In this document: piece after piece, positions 22,115-34,658 of the stretch
How positions within the stretch are numbered: the first letter of the stretch is position 1
How the letters are laid out: each line of letters starts with the position of its first letter
Source of the DNA: Paralithodes platypus
Taxonomy: Eukaryota; Arthropoda; Malacostraca; Decapoda; Lithodidae
Reading direction: 5' to 3'
Assembly: GCA_032716605.1 (NCBI GenBank)
Contig: CM064572.1
Span: 39,251,777-39,315,776, forward strand
Length of the DNA: 64,000 nt
Notes under the pieces: model-generated
The model's database searches: none
What the model was told of the DNA's origin: nothing
Seen by the model: the letters and a program-made list of their open reading frames with translations, nothing else
Position numbers and translations under genes: made by a program

Positions 22115-23460
22115 ACAAACAAGAGCGAGAGAGGGAGAGATTGGCTGTATAAGGGATCTGCTTCTATCTGTTTAGTAACAGAGTTGTAGATATGTGGAAT
22201 AGGCTACCGAGTGCTATAATGGGATCAAGAACAATAAAGCTTCAACTTAAAATTAGATAGAACGAGATGGGTTGGGTGTGAAAGGGATCTGCCATGTGTA
22301 GGACAATCGGCTCTGGAGACTCCCGTTTTCTTATTTTATTTATGTTCTCATTTGTGAGGGAGAGAGACAGAGTATGGCAAGAGATAATAGGGTGTCGTAA
22401 ACGTAAGGAAGATAGCGATAAATATGAGAGAGAGAGAGAGAGAGCGCGGGATGGGTTGGGTGTGAAAGGGATCTGACATGTGTGGGCCAATTGGCTCTCT
22501 GCAGACTCCGGTTTTCTTATGTTCTCATTTGTAAGAGAGAGAGAGAAACTAGGATGTCATAAATGTAAGGAAGACAGAGAAAAATGGGAGAGAGTTTTTA
22601 TGAGATGGGTTTGGTGTGAAAAGGATCTGTCTTTTCTAGTATGGGCCAATTGGCCCTCTACAGACTCCCATTTTCTTATGTTCCTATTTCTTATAAATGT
22701 GTTTTGGTTGCAGGTATATGATAATAGGTGTGTATAGTAAATAGTGTAAATAACAGGTAACGTTTATGAGATGGGTTGAGTGTGAAAGGGATCTGCCTTA
22801 AGTGGGCCACTTGGCTCTCTGCAGACTCCCATTTTCATCTTGGTTGCATGTGTAAGGGATCTGCCTCATTTGTACCGGTGCGCAAACAAACAAGAGCGAG
22901 AGAGAAAGAGATTGGCTGTGTAAGGGATCTGCCTCTATTAGCTTGGTAAAAGAGTTGTAGATATGTGGAATAGGCTACCGAGTGCTATAGTGGGACCAAT
23001 AACAATAGAGCTTCAACATCAAATTTGATAGGACGAGATGGGTTGGGTGTTAAAGGGTCTCTCTTCAGGCTCCCATTTTCATCTTGGTTGCATGTTTATG
23101 GGATCTTCCTCATTTATACAGTCGCGCTTATAAGTGATATCTCGGTCCAAGTATATTTCGATCAATAATTGGTATCAGCACTATCTAAGGTTGAATTCAT
23201 TGTTTCGAGTGAGATATACAAACATTTTCCTATCTTTACACATCTTATTCAACATCTGACAGACATTAATACATCACAGAGCGAGCCGAACGTAATGACA
23301 GCCGAGACATCACTTATTAGCGCGACCGTACCAGTGTGCAAACAAACATGAGCGAGAGAGAGATTGGCTGTGTAAGGGATTTGCCTCTCTTTGTTTGGTA
23401 ACAGAGTTGTAGATATGTGGAATAGGCTACCGAGTGGGATCAATACCAATAAAGTGGTTG
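22115..23460. repeat. Clustered repeats with GGGATCTGCC and AATAGGCTACCGAG
   Basis: Two interleaved units recur. One holds GAGTTGTAGATATGTGGAAT and AGGCTACCGAG (near 22183, 22950 and 23400). The other holds GAGATGGGTTGGGTGTGAAA, GGGATCTGCC and TGCAGACTCC (near 22265, 22450, 22600, 22770 and 23037). Local duplication is the likeliest cause. Confidence 0.65.
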
Positions 23461-23830
23461 ATTAGGGTTGGGTGGTTGATTTGAGTTGGGTGGTTGATAT
23501 GGGTTGAGTGGTTGATTTGGGTTGAGTGGTTGATTTTGACTAAGTGGTTAATTTTACTTGGGTTGATTGGTTTATTTGGGATGAGTGGTTGATTTGGGTT
23601 GAGTGGTTAATCTGTTGATTTGGGTTGAGTGATATATTTGTGTTGATAATTTGATTTGGGTTGATTGGTTAATTTGGGTTGTGTGGTTGATTTTGGCTGT
23701 GAGGTTGATTGGTTGATTTAAGTTAATTTGTTGTTGAATTAGGTTGCAAGGTTGATTTTTGTTGATTGGTTGATTTGGGTTGAGTTGTTGATTTGGGTTG
23801 ATTGGTTGATTTGGGTAGAGTTGTTGATTT
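23456..23830. repeat. Minisatellite, ~18 bp unit GGTTGATTTGGGTTGAGT
   Basis: About twenty degenerate units, many ending in TTGATTTGGGTTGA. G/T-only on this strand over long stretches. Confidence 0.85.
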
Positions 23831-24147
23831 GGACTGGCCTTAAGGAGAGTGGTGTTTTTGGTAGTGGCCGTTTATGAGTTTGTCTATTTTTGTTGTGGCC
23901 ATCATGAAGCGTTCCCTTTGTATTTCAACCTTGTACTACAAGCCCCAACACTACTTGGAATGTTGTTTTTGAAGGTATAATTGCCTATGTGTATATCCCC
24001 CACTACTCTAGTATATACAGTATATAATTATGGTGTTGCTGTAACTATAATTGTTTACTTGATTATAATACAAGCCCCAACATACCATTGGATGTTGTTG
24101 CTGTAAGTAAAATGGCGAAAGTGAAATACGGTGTCATACAATACTGG

Positions 24148-24149
<2 letters not shown>

Positions 24150-24194
<45 letters not shown>
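24150..24194. repeat. (GA)n microsatellite
   Basis: Roughly 44 bp of GA. Confidence 0.9.
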
Positions 24195-24197
<3 letters not shown>

Positions 24198-24699
24198 GAT
24201 CACCCATCTGACACAAACACACCCTCCACACCCGTCACTATCTAAGTTTGACGTCTATGGGGAGCCTCCGGCCATCTCTTCTTATTACACACCATTTTAG
24301 TTCCCTCCACTCAATATTTTGCCCGTTAGGGCGAGTTATAAATAGCGCAAATATTTACATTAAGCCCAGAGAGAGAGAGATAGAGAGCATGGAGATAGAG
24401 AGGGGAGGGGAGGGAATGGAGAGAGAGAGGTGGGAAGGCAACGAAAAGGAATTATCTATTTCTTTCTCTCTCTTTAGCACAGAGCAAATAGTTATACCTA
24501 CCATTTGTGCAAACATTATATTTCAGGTTTCCGAAGGCAAATAACTACTTCCGATAAATATTCAGCCTTGTATTTAAATAATGAATCCTGTTAAATGTCA
24601 TTACTTAATAGAGACACATGGAAGGCTTACAATTATACACAGGATAAGATAAGGAAATACAAACTTCAGACCATAATTATTCGGCGATGAGAGGGAGGG

Positions 24700-25389
24700 A
24701 AGTGGGTCCTGTCTTCGGGGGAGGAGGAGGCTTTACAGTGCTCCCAATTTTAACATTGCTACATTATCGCTAGATGTGGAGGTATTGACTTCAATCTAGC
24801 AGCCATTTTCCACATCTAGAGACATATACTAGGGATAATTCGAACATTTCAGACATTCTAGTCATATTACATTGTAAAATTTGCAAAACAAACAAACCAA
24901 AACTCTTTAGAAATTGCAGCATTATTCTAACATTGTTTGACTATGTAGCAACATGCTAGCGACCTTTGAGAAATGATCTAGCGGTATTTTGTGGTGACAT
25001 TCTGTGGAGGGTGGGAGGTAGGTGGTGGTTGCAGTGTTGCCAGTTGTAACGCTACATATTACCGCTAAACGTAGAGCTATTTACTTCAATCTAGCAGCCA
25101 TTTCTTTTATATCTAGAGACATTTACTAGGGATAATTTGAAAATTTCAGACATTCTAGTCATACTACATTGTAAAATTTGTAAAACAAACAAACCAAAAC
25201 TCTCTAGAAATTGCCGCATTATTCTAACATTGTTTGACTATGTAGCAACATGCTAGCGACTTTTGAGAAAGGATCTAGCGGTATTTTGTGGTGACATTCT
25301 GGGGAGGGTGGGAGGTAGGTGGTGGTTGCAGTGTTCCCAGTTGTAACGCTACATATTACCGCTAAATGTAGAGCTATTTACTTCAATCT
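24700..25389 (+). repeat. ~296 bp tandem repeat, copies 1, 2 and left part of 3
   Basis: The phrase ACTTCAATCT occurs at 24788, 25083 and 25380, giving a ~296 bp period. Each unit has ATCTAGAGACAT, ACATTCTAGTCATA, CAACATGCTAGCGAC and GGAGGGTGGGAGGTAGGTGG. Copy 3 stops at 25389 and resumes at 30902 beyond the inserted LINE and piggyBac. Confidence 0.85.
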
Positions 25390-26781
25390 CCACCAAATCT
25401 CCACCAATCTCCACCAACTCAACCTTAGATGAAATAAATCAAGATGTCCCTGTACTTAATTTTAATTCGCCTGAAATTCCCTCACTTAAGATCCACACCA
25501 GATCAAAACAATTTTGCAGAATCTCTCAGTAGATAAGGCTCCTGGTCCAGATGAAATTCCTCCAATAGTACTTAAGAATTATTGCTCCTTGGTGCTCGCT
25601 CCTGTATTGGCAAAATGTTTCCACTGGATATATCAAAGGCATTTGATAGAGTCTGGCATCAATCCTTATTGTCGAAGATGTCACACTATGGCCTTGCATC
25701 ATTAGTTCCACTAATTTCTTCTTATCTTCATAACAGAAAAATATGTGTAATGGTAGATGGCCTTTATTCTCAATTTCACTTAATAAATGCTGGTGTTCCC
25801 CAGGGATCAGTTTTGGCCCCAACTCTGTTCCTCATTCATATCAATGATCTCATATCTACCACTCATAATCCAATACATTCCTACGCAGATGACTCAACAC
25901 TCCACAGTTCCTTCACATTTACCAATTCTTTCACCCAACCCGACCTTATAAATTCAAAAATAAACACTGCAATTTCTCTGAACCAGGACCTTTCTAGAAT
26001 TAATGAATGGGGACAAAAGAATCTAGTTTCCTGTAATGCACAGAAAACCAAGTACATTCAATTTTCTAACAGACAGAATCTCACTGACTCCCACATATTT
26101 TTTAATGATGTAAATATTCCCACTTCCCCTAGTATTGACATTCTCGGTGTAACATTAACTACTAACTTGAGCTGGACACATTATGTTAGAAGCATTGCTA
26201 AGAATGCCTCTAAAAATCTGGGACTCCTGTACAGAGTTCGAGAATTCTTCACTGACGAGCAGTTGGCCGTAATATATAAAAATCATGTGCGTTCTCAGAT
26301 GGATTACTGTTCACCTCTGTGGAGTGCTTGCATTGAGGCAGTTGGACAAAATTCAAAATAAAGCTATTAGATTAATCAATAACCCTGCAATCACACAGGA
26401 CCTTCCTACATTATCCATACGAAGAAATGTTACATCCCTTGCATTATTCTACAGATATTTTCACAGCAATTGTTACGAGGAACTTGCTTCAATTGTGCTG
26501 CCTCTCCACATCTTTTCCCGTAGAACTAGGGCAGCCGAGAGCGCCCATAAATTTACTATTTCTCCTCCACAATGCAGAACTTCTACTTATCAAAATTCAT
26601 TTATCCCCAGAACTATTACTCTTTGGAATTCACTTCCCTCGAGTTGCTTTCCACAAACTTACAATCTACAAAAGTTTAAATCCAGTTGTTACAAACATTT
26701 TATGAATGGAGGATGCCTTTAGGCACATGGACCTTTTTGTTTTATCTGTTTTTTTCCTTCCTCCGTTCATTGTCTCTTTAG
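25390..26781 (+). mobile_element. Jockey/CR1-like LINE, left part (interrupted by piggyBac)
   Basis: Inserted in the third unit of the 296 bp repeat. The remaining tail lies at 30877-30901, and AATCT at both junctions (25385-25389; 30900-30904) may be a short target duplication. It is 5'-truncated: no endonuclease. The 3' UTR ends with CCGTTCATTGTCTCTTTA, at which point piggyBac has entered. Confidence 0.8.
25410..26722 (+). pseudogene. LINE reverse transcriptase, deleted and frameshifted
   Basis: Three frame segments form one degenerate RT. The first (to about 25620) has DKAPGPDEIPPIVLK and LAPVLAKCF. A deletion then joins this directly to LDISKAFDRVWHQSLL (motif A), so the fingers between are gone. 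Next come GVPQGSVLAPTLFLIHINDL and SYADDSTLHS, the YADD catalytic centre, intact. A frameshift near 26340 moves to LDKIQNKAIRLINNPA through ITLWNSLPSSCFPQT to the stop at 26722. Such C-terminal wording is common in arthropod jockey/CR1-like elements. Not functional. Confidence 0.85.
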
Positions 26782-26974
26782 CCCCTCCACCCCGGAAGGG
26801 CTCTTGAACGCCCATAACAAACTCGGCCCGCGCAACCCGGAAGGGCTCTTGAACGCCCATTGCTTGCGTGAGTGCTTTCGAATGCTGCACGTAAATTTTT
26901 GGTATTGTGGGAGGGTAGGTGGCGCCACCAGGCGTAAACTATGCCACAGCAACAGTATCTACTCCGACGCCATC

Positions 26975-29859
26975 ATGGACAGTACGCCAAATAGTGATTC
27001 CGCTGTGTCCGATACCGTGCTTACTACGACGCCAGTGCTAGTTCGTCGCGCCTTACCCCGACGCCATCGCCTAAATGTGTTATCTCCCGGAGGTATTGAG
27101 ACGACATTGAGACTATATGAGCGTGCTGATGCCAAGTATATTGTTGATGATATAGTCAGTGACGACTCCAGTAATTATAAGTCGAGTGATTATGGCCATG
27201 AGAGTGAGAAAGAAGAGCAATTCCTGGGATTTGCGAGAGAACATGACAGTGATGAGAGTGATGAAGGTGATGTACCAGTTGTTGAGGAAGCTGGTTTACC
27301 TAAAGACAGTGAACTTGAGAGAGTGAGTGAGTGGGAGAGTTCAAGGTCACTCACCAAATTTCGCATAAGTGACACGACGCCAAGCCCTTCCCCAGGTAAA
27401 TCGCCTTTCAAGCTACACTTATATAAGCAGAAAATACTTGAGAAGGCGGCCGCGGCAGCTAGGGAACAAGCCAAAATAATTGGTGAGGATGAGGCTGTGA
27501 GTGAGGGTGAGCGTGGTGACCCTTCTCGCCCGCCATTGTCTCCCTTATCTACCCACGCCACCCAAGATGACCCGGATGCCCCGCATTCTTCCCCACCACC
27601 CCCACCACTGCCAAGGGTTGAGGACCCCACACTTTCGGCCTATTTGCCTCCTAGGTCCCCCGACAGGAGACATACTGCTGCCGAAAAGGGGAAAGGCAGG
27701 AAATATACCAAAAAAATTAAGAAAAGTAAGAGAGTTTTGTTCGAGGCTCCCGCGGCGTCCACCCCTGCCGGCCCCAGCCATACGCCCCCGCAACGTTCCC
27801 CACGGTCCTCCCCACCTCTCCCGCCTTCAACATGTCTTCCTGAAGAAGTCTTTGAGCTCGCATCACCAATACCAGGGCCTAGTGACAGTGAAACATTGCT
27901 TTCTGTCACTCGTCGCAGGCCAAGGAGCCCAGGACCTCGGGGGGACACAGCCTCACCTGCCACTCCTTCCCCACCTCGCACACCCGCACGCCGCCCACGC
28001 ATCACTGGTTCCCCGCCAGATTATGTGGGGGCCACTGATGATGAAGGGTACCTCTCTGAAGACTCTGGCCATGATTACATAGGTCCACCGTCAGGGCAAG
28101 ATGACCACTCTGACGATGACTATATGGACATCGACGCCCCTCGACCCCTCCGCTTGGCCCGGCGTCGTGCTGCCCATCGTGCTGGCCGCCGCCCTGGCCG
28201 ACGCCCTGGCCGCCCTAGGGCGCGCGCCTCCCGAGTTGGCCGTGGGCGTGCTGGGCCACCAGCTGGAGCTCCTCGTCAGCGTAGACAAGACCCATTCTAC
28301 GTTTTTCAGTGGCAAGACGTAGTTGATGGGGATGGATACAACCCTGATGTGCCAGATTTTGATGAGGTACTGGAGGGTTCAGGCATTACCCCCAATTTTC
28401 CTGCAGGCCCCAATGCTCCACCACACAAACTATTTGAGGCCTTCTTTGATGAGGAGGTGGTAGGCTATGTTGTCAAAGAGACAAATAAGCAGCACCAATT
28501 CCAGGTCCACTTTTTGGGCAAGGTGACCAAGGGCCACATGAGGCAGTGGACCCCAGTGACTCATAAAGAGTTCATGATGTTCCTGGCACTCACCATGCTA
28601 ATGCCTCATGTCAAGAAGCATAGGTTGCCTGACTATTGGATCACCAATGATCTGATATCCACCCCTGCCTTCGGGAAATATATGTCTCGCGACCGGTACC
28701 TTGATATCCTCGCAGCGCTCATCTTGTCACCAACACCGACGTCCACCTCGGTGACAAGCTGTGGAAGATTAGGACGTTGTACGAGATGATGCGAGAACGC
28801 TTCACCTCCTACTTCAAGCCCTTCCGCAAGGTCGTCATTGACGAGTCTCTTGTGCTGTTCCGGGGAAAACTCAGCTTCCGGCAGTACATCCCCTCAAAAA
28901 GACATCGCTTTGGCATAAAATTCTTTGTGCTGTGCGACTGCCAAACTGGCTATGTCCTGGACTTCCTGGTCTACAGCGGGAAGGAAGGGGACTTGCTTGT
29001 GGACCCCCTCATTGGCTTTGGCGGAGCAGTGGTGCAAGCCATGATGGACCGCTACTTTCATAAGAATCACGTCCTCTACACGGACAATTATTACACGTCC
29101 CCCACTCTCTCACAGTACCTGCATGAGCGCAAGACGGGGACTGTAGGCACAGTACAAGGGAAAAGGAAGGGCATGCCACCTTTCCCTCCAAAGACCAAAA
29201 AAGGTGATGTGTTCAAGAAGAAGTCGGGGCCCATTCTGGTTATCCACTGGCACGACCAGCGGAAGGTCAACCTCCTGACCACCATCCACAAGGGGGAAAT
29301 GGTGGAGACTGGCAAGGTGGATCGCCGCACCCAGGCCAGGGTGACCAAGCCCGATGCTGTCCTGGACTACAACATCAACATGAGGCTGGTGGACAAGTCC
29401 GACATGCAGATAGGCTTCATTGACTGCCTGCGTACCTCGTGCAGATGGTACAAAAAGTTCTTTCTGCATATGGTGGACATGTCAGTTCTGAATGCCTACA
29501 ATATATACAAGCTTCGGAATGTGAACACACCCATGAAGTTCAATAGCCTGCGGAGGTTCCAAAAGCAGGTGTTGACGGAGCTCCTGGAGAAGTATGTTAC
29601 GCCACAGAGGGCAGTGGCACATCCTGGGCCCACCGTTATTGACCGCTTGCAGTGTGCTCAATACTTGATTAGGCACAGGCTTGGTTCCCTGCCTCAGAAT
29701 GAATCAGGAAGAACGCAGCAGAAGCGGTGCCATGTCTGCTACAACAGCAGGGTGAGGCCGAGGTCAGGTAAAAAGTCAACCATGGAGTGTGTGGAGTGCA
29801 AGGTGGCACTCTGTGCTTTAGAGTGCTTCTTTGATTACCACTCCAAGCTGGAGTTCTAA
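26975..29859 (+). pseudogene. piggyBac transposase, one frameshift
   Basis: ATG at 26975 opens a very long N-terminal region (~440 residues): acidic clusters, then Pro/Ser-rich sequence, a basic KKIKKSKR patch and an Arg-rich block with RRPGRPRAR, an AT-hook-like core. The DDE_Tnp_1_7-type catalytic domain follows. Near 28720 a one-base loss shifts the frame; the sense frame continues in the reading that contains KLWKIRTLYEMMRERF. Catalytic Asp are visible at VVIDESLVLF (near 28840), LYTDNYYTSP (near 29083) and MRLVDKSDM (near 29392). The C-terminal cysteine-rich zinc module runs from CHVCYNSRVRP to CALECFFDYH before the stop at 29859. The element excises and inserts at TTAA by a hairpin mechanism. 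Apart from the shift, the gene looks well kept. Confidence 0.9.
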
Positions 29860-30876
29860 TAATCATACTGAAATTGCCAAATAAAATGACAATATGTACA
29901 CTATAATTATATATAGGCAAAAAGTGGAAGAAAACCAATTTATTGTAATACAAAAGTCATGTATTATGAGAAAATTGATACAAATACAATTACACCATAA
30001 TAATATGTGAAAGTGACACATAATATTATGTATATACCAAGTGACATTCATATGATTAGAACCTATAGAAATATATAAATCAGTGAAAAAAGACAATAAA
30101 TTGTATATAAAACGTTTACAAATAATATAACTAAGTGAAAGTGACACAAGACCTAATATTTGATGGCCAAAGTATAATACACACCTGTGATAACGAATAG
30201 TCAGTGCCTAATACAACAATAACCTACCTCAATTACTAATAAAATGTACGGTATCGAGTGAAAATGAGCATTATCAGTGACAGTGACACTCTCTAATGCA
30301 TATTTGTCAAAGTGAAAGTGACACAAGACCTAATATTTGATGGCCAAAGTATAATAAACACCTGTGATAACGAATAATCAGTGCCTAATACAACAATAAC
30401 CTACCTCAATTACTAATAAAATGTACGGTATCGAGTGAAAATTAGCAATATCAGTGACAGTGATACCCTAATAAACATACTTTATATAATTGGCCTCAAA
30501 ATAACTATAAAAATATCAAATAAACATCACATTCTCAATATCAAACACTAAAATCGTCTAAGGGAGATAAATACTTTGGCGCGACGAGCGGCTAGGTGCG
30601 TCGTAGCCATGGCCGGGGCGACGCGTCCGAACGCGGGAAGAATTTGCCGCCGAAAAGCACTCGTCTTCCCACGCTCACCATTATGCAACCAGAGGGGCTA
30701 GAGACCTCTACTCAACGCCATTCGACAGAGGAAGGTTTGTGGAACATTATTCTTTTTTATTCACAACATTACATGCCATATTCATTGACTTACAGAGGAG
30801 TTAACATAGCCCAAAGATCGTCAAAACACCCGGTACCGCAGCACAGTCGCGAGCTATAGCCCCCGGGGCTGGAGGG
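29860..30876 (+). other. piggyBac right non-coding end with ~155 bp direct repeat
   Basis: A unit at about 30134-30289 recurs at about 30311-30465 with few changes (177 bp offset). Both begin AGTGAAAGTGACACAAGACC. The short phrase AAGTGACA occurs several more times between 30005 and 30310. Repeated subterminal motifs of this kind can be transposase-binding sites; that role is inferred. Confidence 0.7.
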
Positions 30877-30901
30877 TTAAAAAAAAAATAAAATAAAATA
30901 A
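30877..30901 (+). mobile_element. A-rich tail of the interrupted LINE
   Basis: TTAA plus an AAAATAAAATAAAATAAA-type tail directly continues the LINE 3' end seen at 26780. The second LINE copy at 35225-35697 has the same kind of tail. Confidence 0.75.
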
Positions 30902-31120
30902 ATCTAGCAGCCATTTCTTTTATATCTAGAGACATTTACTAGGGATAATTTGACAATTTCAGACATTCTAGTCATACTACATTGTAAAATTTGCAAAACA
31001 AACAAACCAAAACTCTTTAGAAATTACAGCATTATTCTAACATTGTTTGACTATGTAGCAACATGCTAGCGACTTTTGAGAAAGGATCTAGCGGTATTAT
31101 GTGGTAACACTTAGGGTTGA
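30902..31120 (+). repeat. Right part of the third 296 bp repeat unit
   Basis: Starts TCTAGCAGCCATTTCTTTTA and continues as copies 1 and 2 do, through CTAGCGACTTTTGAGAAAGG. Confidence 0.8.
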
Positions 31121-32040
31121 AGGAGGAGGGTTAAAATACGAGTCACACAGGCAATTGCCAAAACTTTAAAGGTCCATATCATTGTTATTAAACAAAGCAT
31201 TTGGCAAAGGGAGGAATTGTTAAAAACCTTAGCCAATACTCTGCTATTCACCAAAAATAAATTTGAATTATCATTATTACTTGGTAGGGTAGGTATGTAT
31301 AGGTAGGTTGGCTAAATAATTGGTGGGATTCGTAGGGACTCGAACTGTTTCGAGAGAGTTAAATATACAAAAAATAATAGATTTGAATAATAAATCGACT
31401 ATGTTATTAAGCAAAACTGGGGGATGCGTGGAAGCCTTATAGACTGTAGATGGTAAACTTTGTGTGGGTAGCGAATGCGGTTTTAAATTCATTGAAGAAT
31501 AGACAGTTTTCAATGCTGCGGCCAAACTATTCCCCCCATTTATATTCTTTTGGTATCAAAATGTTCGGAATTGCGAGCCTCACCCAACTACGCAAACATG
31601 GCTTTGATCATCGGCGTAGTTTTCAAGATGTGGAATTTTAAGTGGAATTCGAGTGTTTTCAAGATTGCCGGAAAAACCCCACGTGCAAAAGCAATACCTT
31701 CTCTATAACATTTGCGGAGCATTAGTAGTGAAGTCCATATGCTAAAGCCCAATCGTTTCCTATGAGTGGGAGAGACGGTATTTAGGCGTCAAATTTTTCG
31801 AGAAATCGGCTGCCATGGACCTGTTTGGCCACCAGGCCGGATGTTTAGCACATCAAAAGTTGCCCAATACAAAAACGCACCTCCTGTGAAAGTTTGATCC
31901 CGATCCAAAAAGCGATTCTGGAGTTAATGCGTCAAAACCGGCGTGTAAGAAGAATTTGGATGAATAACCGGGTTTAATGATTACAATAAGGGTTCCCCGT
32001 AGGGGTCGAACCCCTAATAATAATAATAATAATAAATACA
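31121..32040. other. Unrecognised stretch ending in an (AAT)n-tailed repeat
   Basis: 31121-31700 shows no domain. At about 31850-32040 a sequence with GGTTCCCCGTAGGGGTCGAA ends in (AAT)n, which has the form of a retroposon 3' end, but I cannot name the family. Confidence 0.35.
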
Positions 32041-32580
32041 AACTAAACTAAAATAAAATATGCAAATAAAAGAACAAAATGTGTATGGAAAAGATAAATA
32101 TTCTGCTAAACGTATGACTATATAATTATTTCTATGTATATAACAACATCATATTACATTACAATGTCTAGGAACAGGGTGTCAAACCGCAGCAATGTTG
32201 TTTGAAGAATTGAATGAAATTGAGAAGAATACACAAAATTTAACCCATTCAGTACCAGGGACGTAATTTTTAGCAGATTCTGGCAACTATTAGACAATGT
32301 TATTCAGCTTAGGAAGGCCATCTAGCACTAACATGGCTTCAGTATATCTCAACCAACCCTTTTATCAACCACAGATCCTTCTTAAGCTGAATAATATCGT
32401 CAAAATATAGCCATAATAAAATATAGCACACGTCGCTTGTACTTACAGGGTTACCATGAAATAGCATTGTTTTGGTCATTTTACCACTTCCAGAAACACA
32501 ATTCGAACTATAAACCATAATTATATATTTACAATAATAGAAACTAAAAGGAATGGACTCGGCTTTCGTTTGATACCTTG
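32041..32580. other. AT-rich spacer with a TTAGACAATG-type repeat piece
   Basis: About 32250-32450 matches the dispersed repeat that centres on an ATTAGACGATTTTAT-like phrase. No gene. Confidence 0.35.
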
Positions 32581-32589
32581 TCTAGGAAA

Positions 32590-33150
32590 TAACAACACAA
32601 CAACAGAACAACAATAAGAACAACTGCTACTAAACAACACAGACAAAAACAGCAACAACAAAGTAAGCACAACTATTAAACAACAACAAAAACAACAGCA
32701 AAGTAACAATACAAAACAAGCACAACTACTAAACAATAACAAAAACAGTCAAGTAACAACAACACAGCAAGTACAACTACTAAACAATACAGGCAAAAAC
32801 AACAAAGGAACAACAAGGAAAACTACCAAACAACAATAACAACAGCAAAGTATCAAAGGAAGAACAACTACTAAACAACAACAACAACAGCAAAGTTACA
32901 ACAACAAGAACAACTACTAAACATCAACAACAACAGCAGCAAAGTAAGAACAACAAGAACAACTACTAAACATCAACAACAACAACAAAGTAACACAAAC
33001 AAAGCAAGCACAACTACTAAACAGCAACAAAGTAACAAAAACAAGAACTACCAAACAACAACAACAGCAAAGTAACAAAGCAAGAACAGAACAACATAAA
33101 ACAAACACAAAACAACAATCACAACAATAACACAGCACAAAGAAGAGAGT
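32590..33150. repeat. AAC-rich degenerate tandem region
   Basis: Units such as ACAACTACTAAACAACAACA and AGCAAAGTAACAA recur irregularly over ~550 bp. Open frames here (Cys/Leu/Val-rich on the minus strand) reflect composition. Confidence 0.8.
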
Positions 33151-33213
33151 GAAAAGACACAAAGACACATCAAAATATAGTATTGGTCAACAGAAAGTTA
33201 GAAAATCAGCACC

Positions 33214-33216
<3 letters not shown>

Positions 33217-33256
<40 letters not shown>

Positions 33257-33779
33257 GAATTAGAGTTAGAGATAGATGCAGATAGATAGATAGATAGATA
33301 TATAGATAGATAGATAGGTAGATAGATAGCTAACGGTACATATATAGATAAATAGATTTACATATATTTACACAGATACACTGACCACACAGTTCTTACG
33401 ATCCTTGCGAGGGGGCTAGGACTTAATCCTAGTAGAAATAGTAACTCTAAGAGAACGTGGAAGGATAGGATAGCAAATATGAAAGTTCTCCCCACCCTCC
33501 GCTCCCTCTGGCAAATTCCCGTACATGAACATTGTTAGAAGTGAATAACATTGCAAGGCTTGGAAATCGCCCGAAGGAATTTATAGAATAGTTAGAAATA
33601 GAAAGGGAATGGCATGCATACCTTCACCTTTTATATCGACTCTCTTCAACTAAATTATTATGTTTTTTACACCAACCAACTTCACATCTAAACTAAATTA
33701 ATAAAATCAACAAATACATGTGGCACTCGAACTCAGGATACTCACATCGAAATTCCGCGCAGTATGCATTACGCTATCA

Positions 33780-33868
<89 letters not shown>

Positions 33869-33879
33869 GAGAGAGAGAG

Positions 33880-33919
<40 letters not shown>

Positions 33920-34065
33920 GAAACAAAAGTATTGGGTCCCAGAAAGTTCGAAAATCAGCAGCACCCAGAGGACGCGGAAGGTGGAAGAAAAGGATGTGTG
34001 TGTGTGTGTGTGTGTGTGTGCGTAATAGACGAGAGAGAGAGAGAGAGTGTGTGTGTGTGTTTATA
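33217..34065. repeat. (GA)n, (GATA)n and (GT)n microsatellite cluster
   Basis: GA at 33217-33255, GATA-type at about 33280-33330, a long GA then GT tract at 33782-33917, and further GT/GA at about 33995-34060. The spacer between has no recognisable gene. Confidence 0.9.
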
Positions 34066-34283
34066 TATTTTTGTTAAGGGTAAACTGAACTTCCAAATAA
34101 TATTATAAAGTTAATAAAAAAAAAAAAAAAAATTAGAGAACAAATTTAGGAACACAATAACGTATCAAAGTAAAATAAAAGAAGGCCAATAAGAAAATTA
34201 TTAAATCACCTAAACTGCATTAAAAATAAATATATTCGAAACACAAACAAAAATATACTATGGAAACTAATAATATTGTATAT

Positions 34284-34329
<46 letters not shown>

Positions 34330-34356
34330 CAGTAAATATATACAGTATATATATAT

Positions 34357-34658
34357 CCCTATTAGTTTTCAGATTTTAAGACATTCGCCCCATTAGTTTG
34401 TCGACTTTTAAACCTTTCGTCCCATTTCTATATCAATATCAAGACCTTTCGTACCATTTAGGTATCGATTTTCTCCTGGCGAGCCTGTTATTGTAACATA
34501 AACCGGCATTCGACCGGGGCATTTTTCTATCAAAAAATGTACAAACTTATCTTGAAATGGGGTCTAGGGAGTGTTTTGTTAATCTTGAAGGTCTAGCGAG
34601 GAAACTAAAAGATAAATGCATATATAAATAATTAGACCCAACAAACATCCACTGTCCT
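34357..34658 (+). mobile_element. T2-family MITE, copy d
   Basis: Starts inside the family after a (TA)n tract and carries CCCCATTAGTTTGTCGA, TTTAGGTATCGATTT, AAACCGGC and GGTCTAGCGAGGAAACTAA. It ends ACTGTCCTC next to GTAA, a degenerate TTAA. Confidence 0.6.

Larger units (their letters stand above)
26782..30876 (+). mobile_element. piggyBac-type DNA transposon
   Basis: The left end is CCCCTCCACCCCGG after TTAG (26778-26781). The right end is CCGGGGCTGGAGGG before TTAA (30877-30880). Inverted, the right end reads CCCTCCAGCCCCGG, so the terminal repeats match over about 13 bases. TTAA is the known target of piggyBac; the left TTAA has one change. Inside the left end CCGGAAGGGCTCTTGAACGC occurs twice, about 49 bp apart. 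Removing the element rejoins a LINE 3' end with its A-rich tail, confirming the boundaries. Confidence 0.88.

Noticed and set aside
23456..23830. Telomere-like repeat
   Set aside because: The unit resembles GGTTGAT-rich DNA but is a degenerate ~18 bp minisatellite, not an arthropod TTAGG array.
30596..30859. 87-residue plus-strand ORF
   Set aside because: Lies wholly within the non-coding right end of the piggyBac element, overlapping its terminal repeat region.
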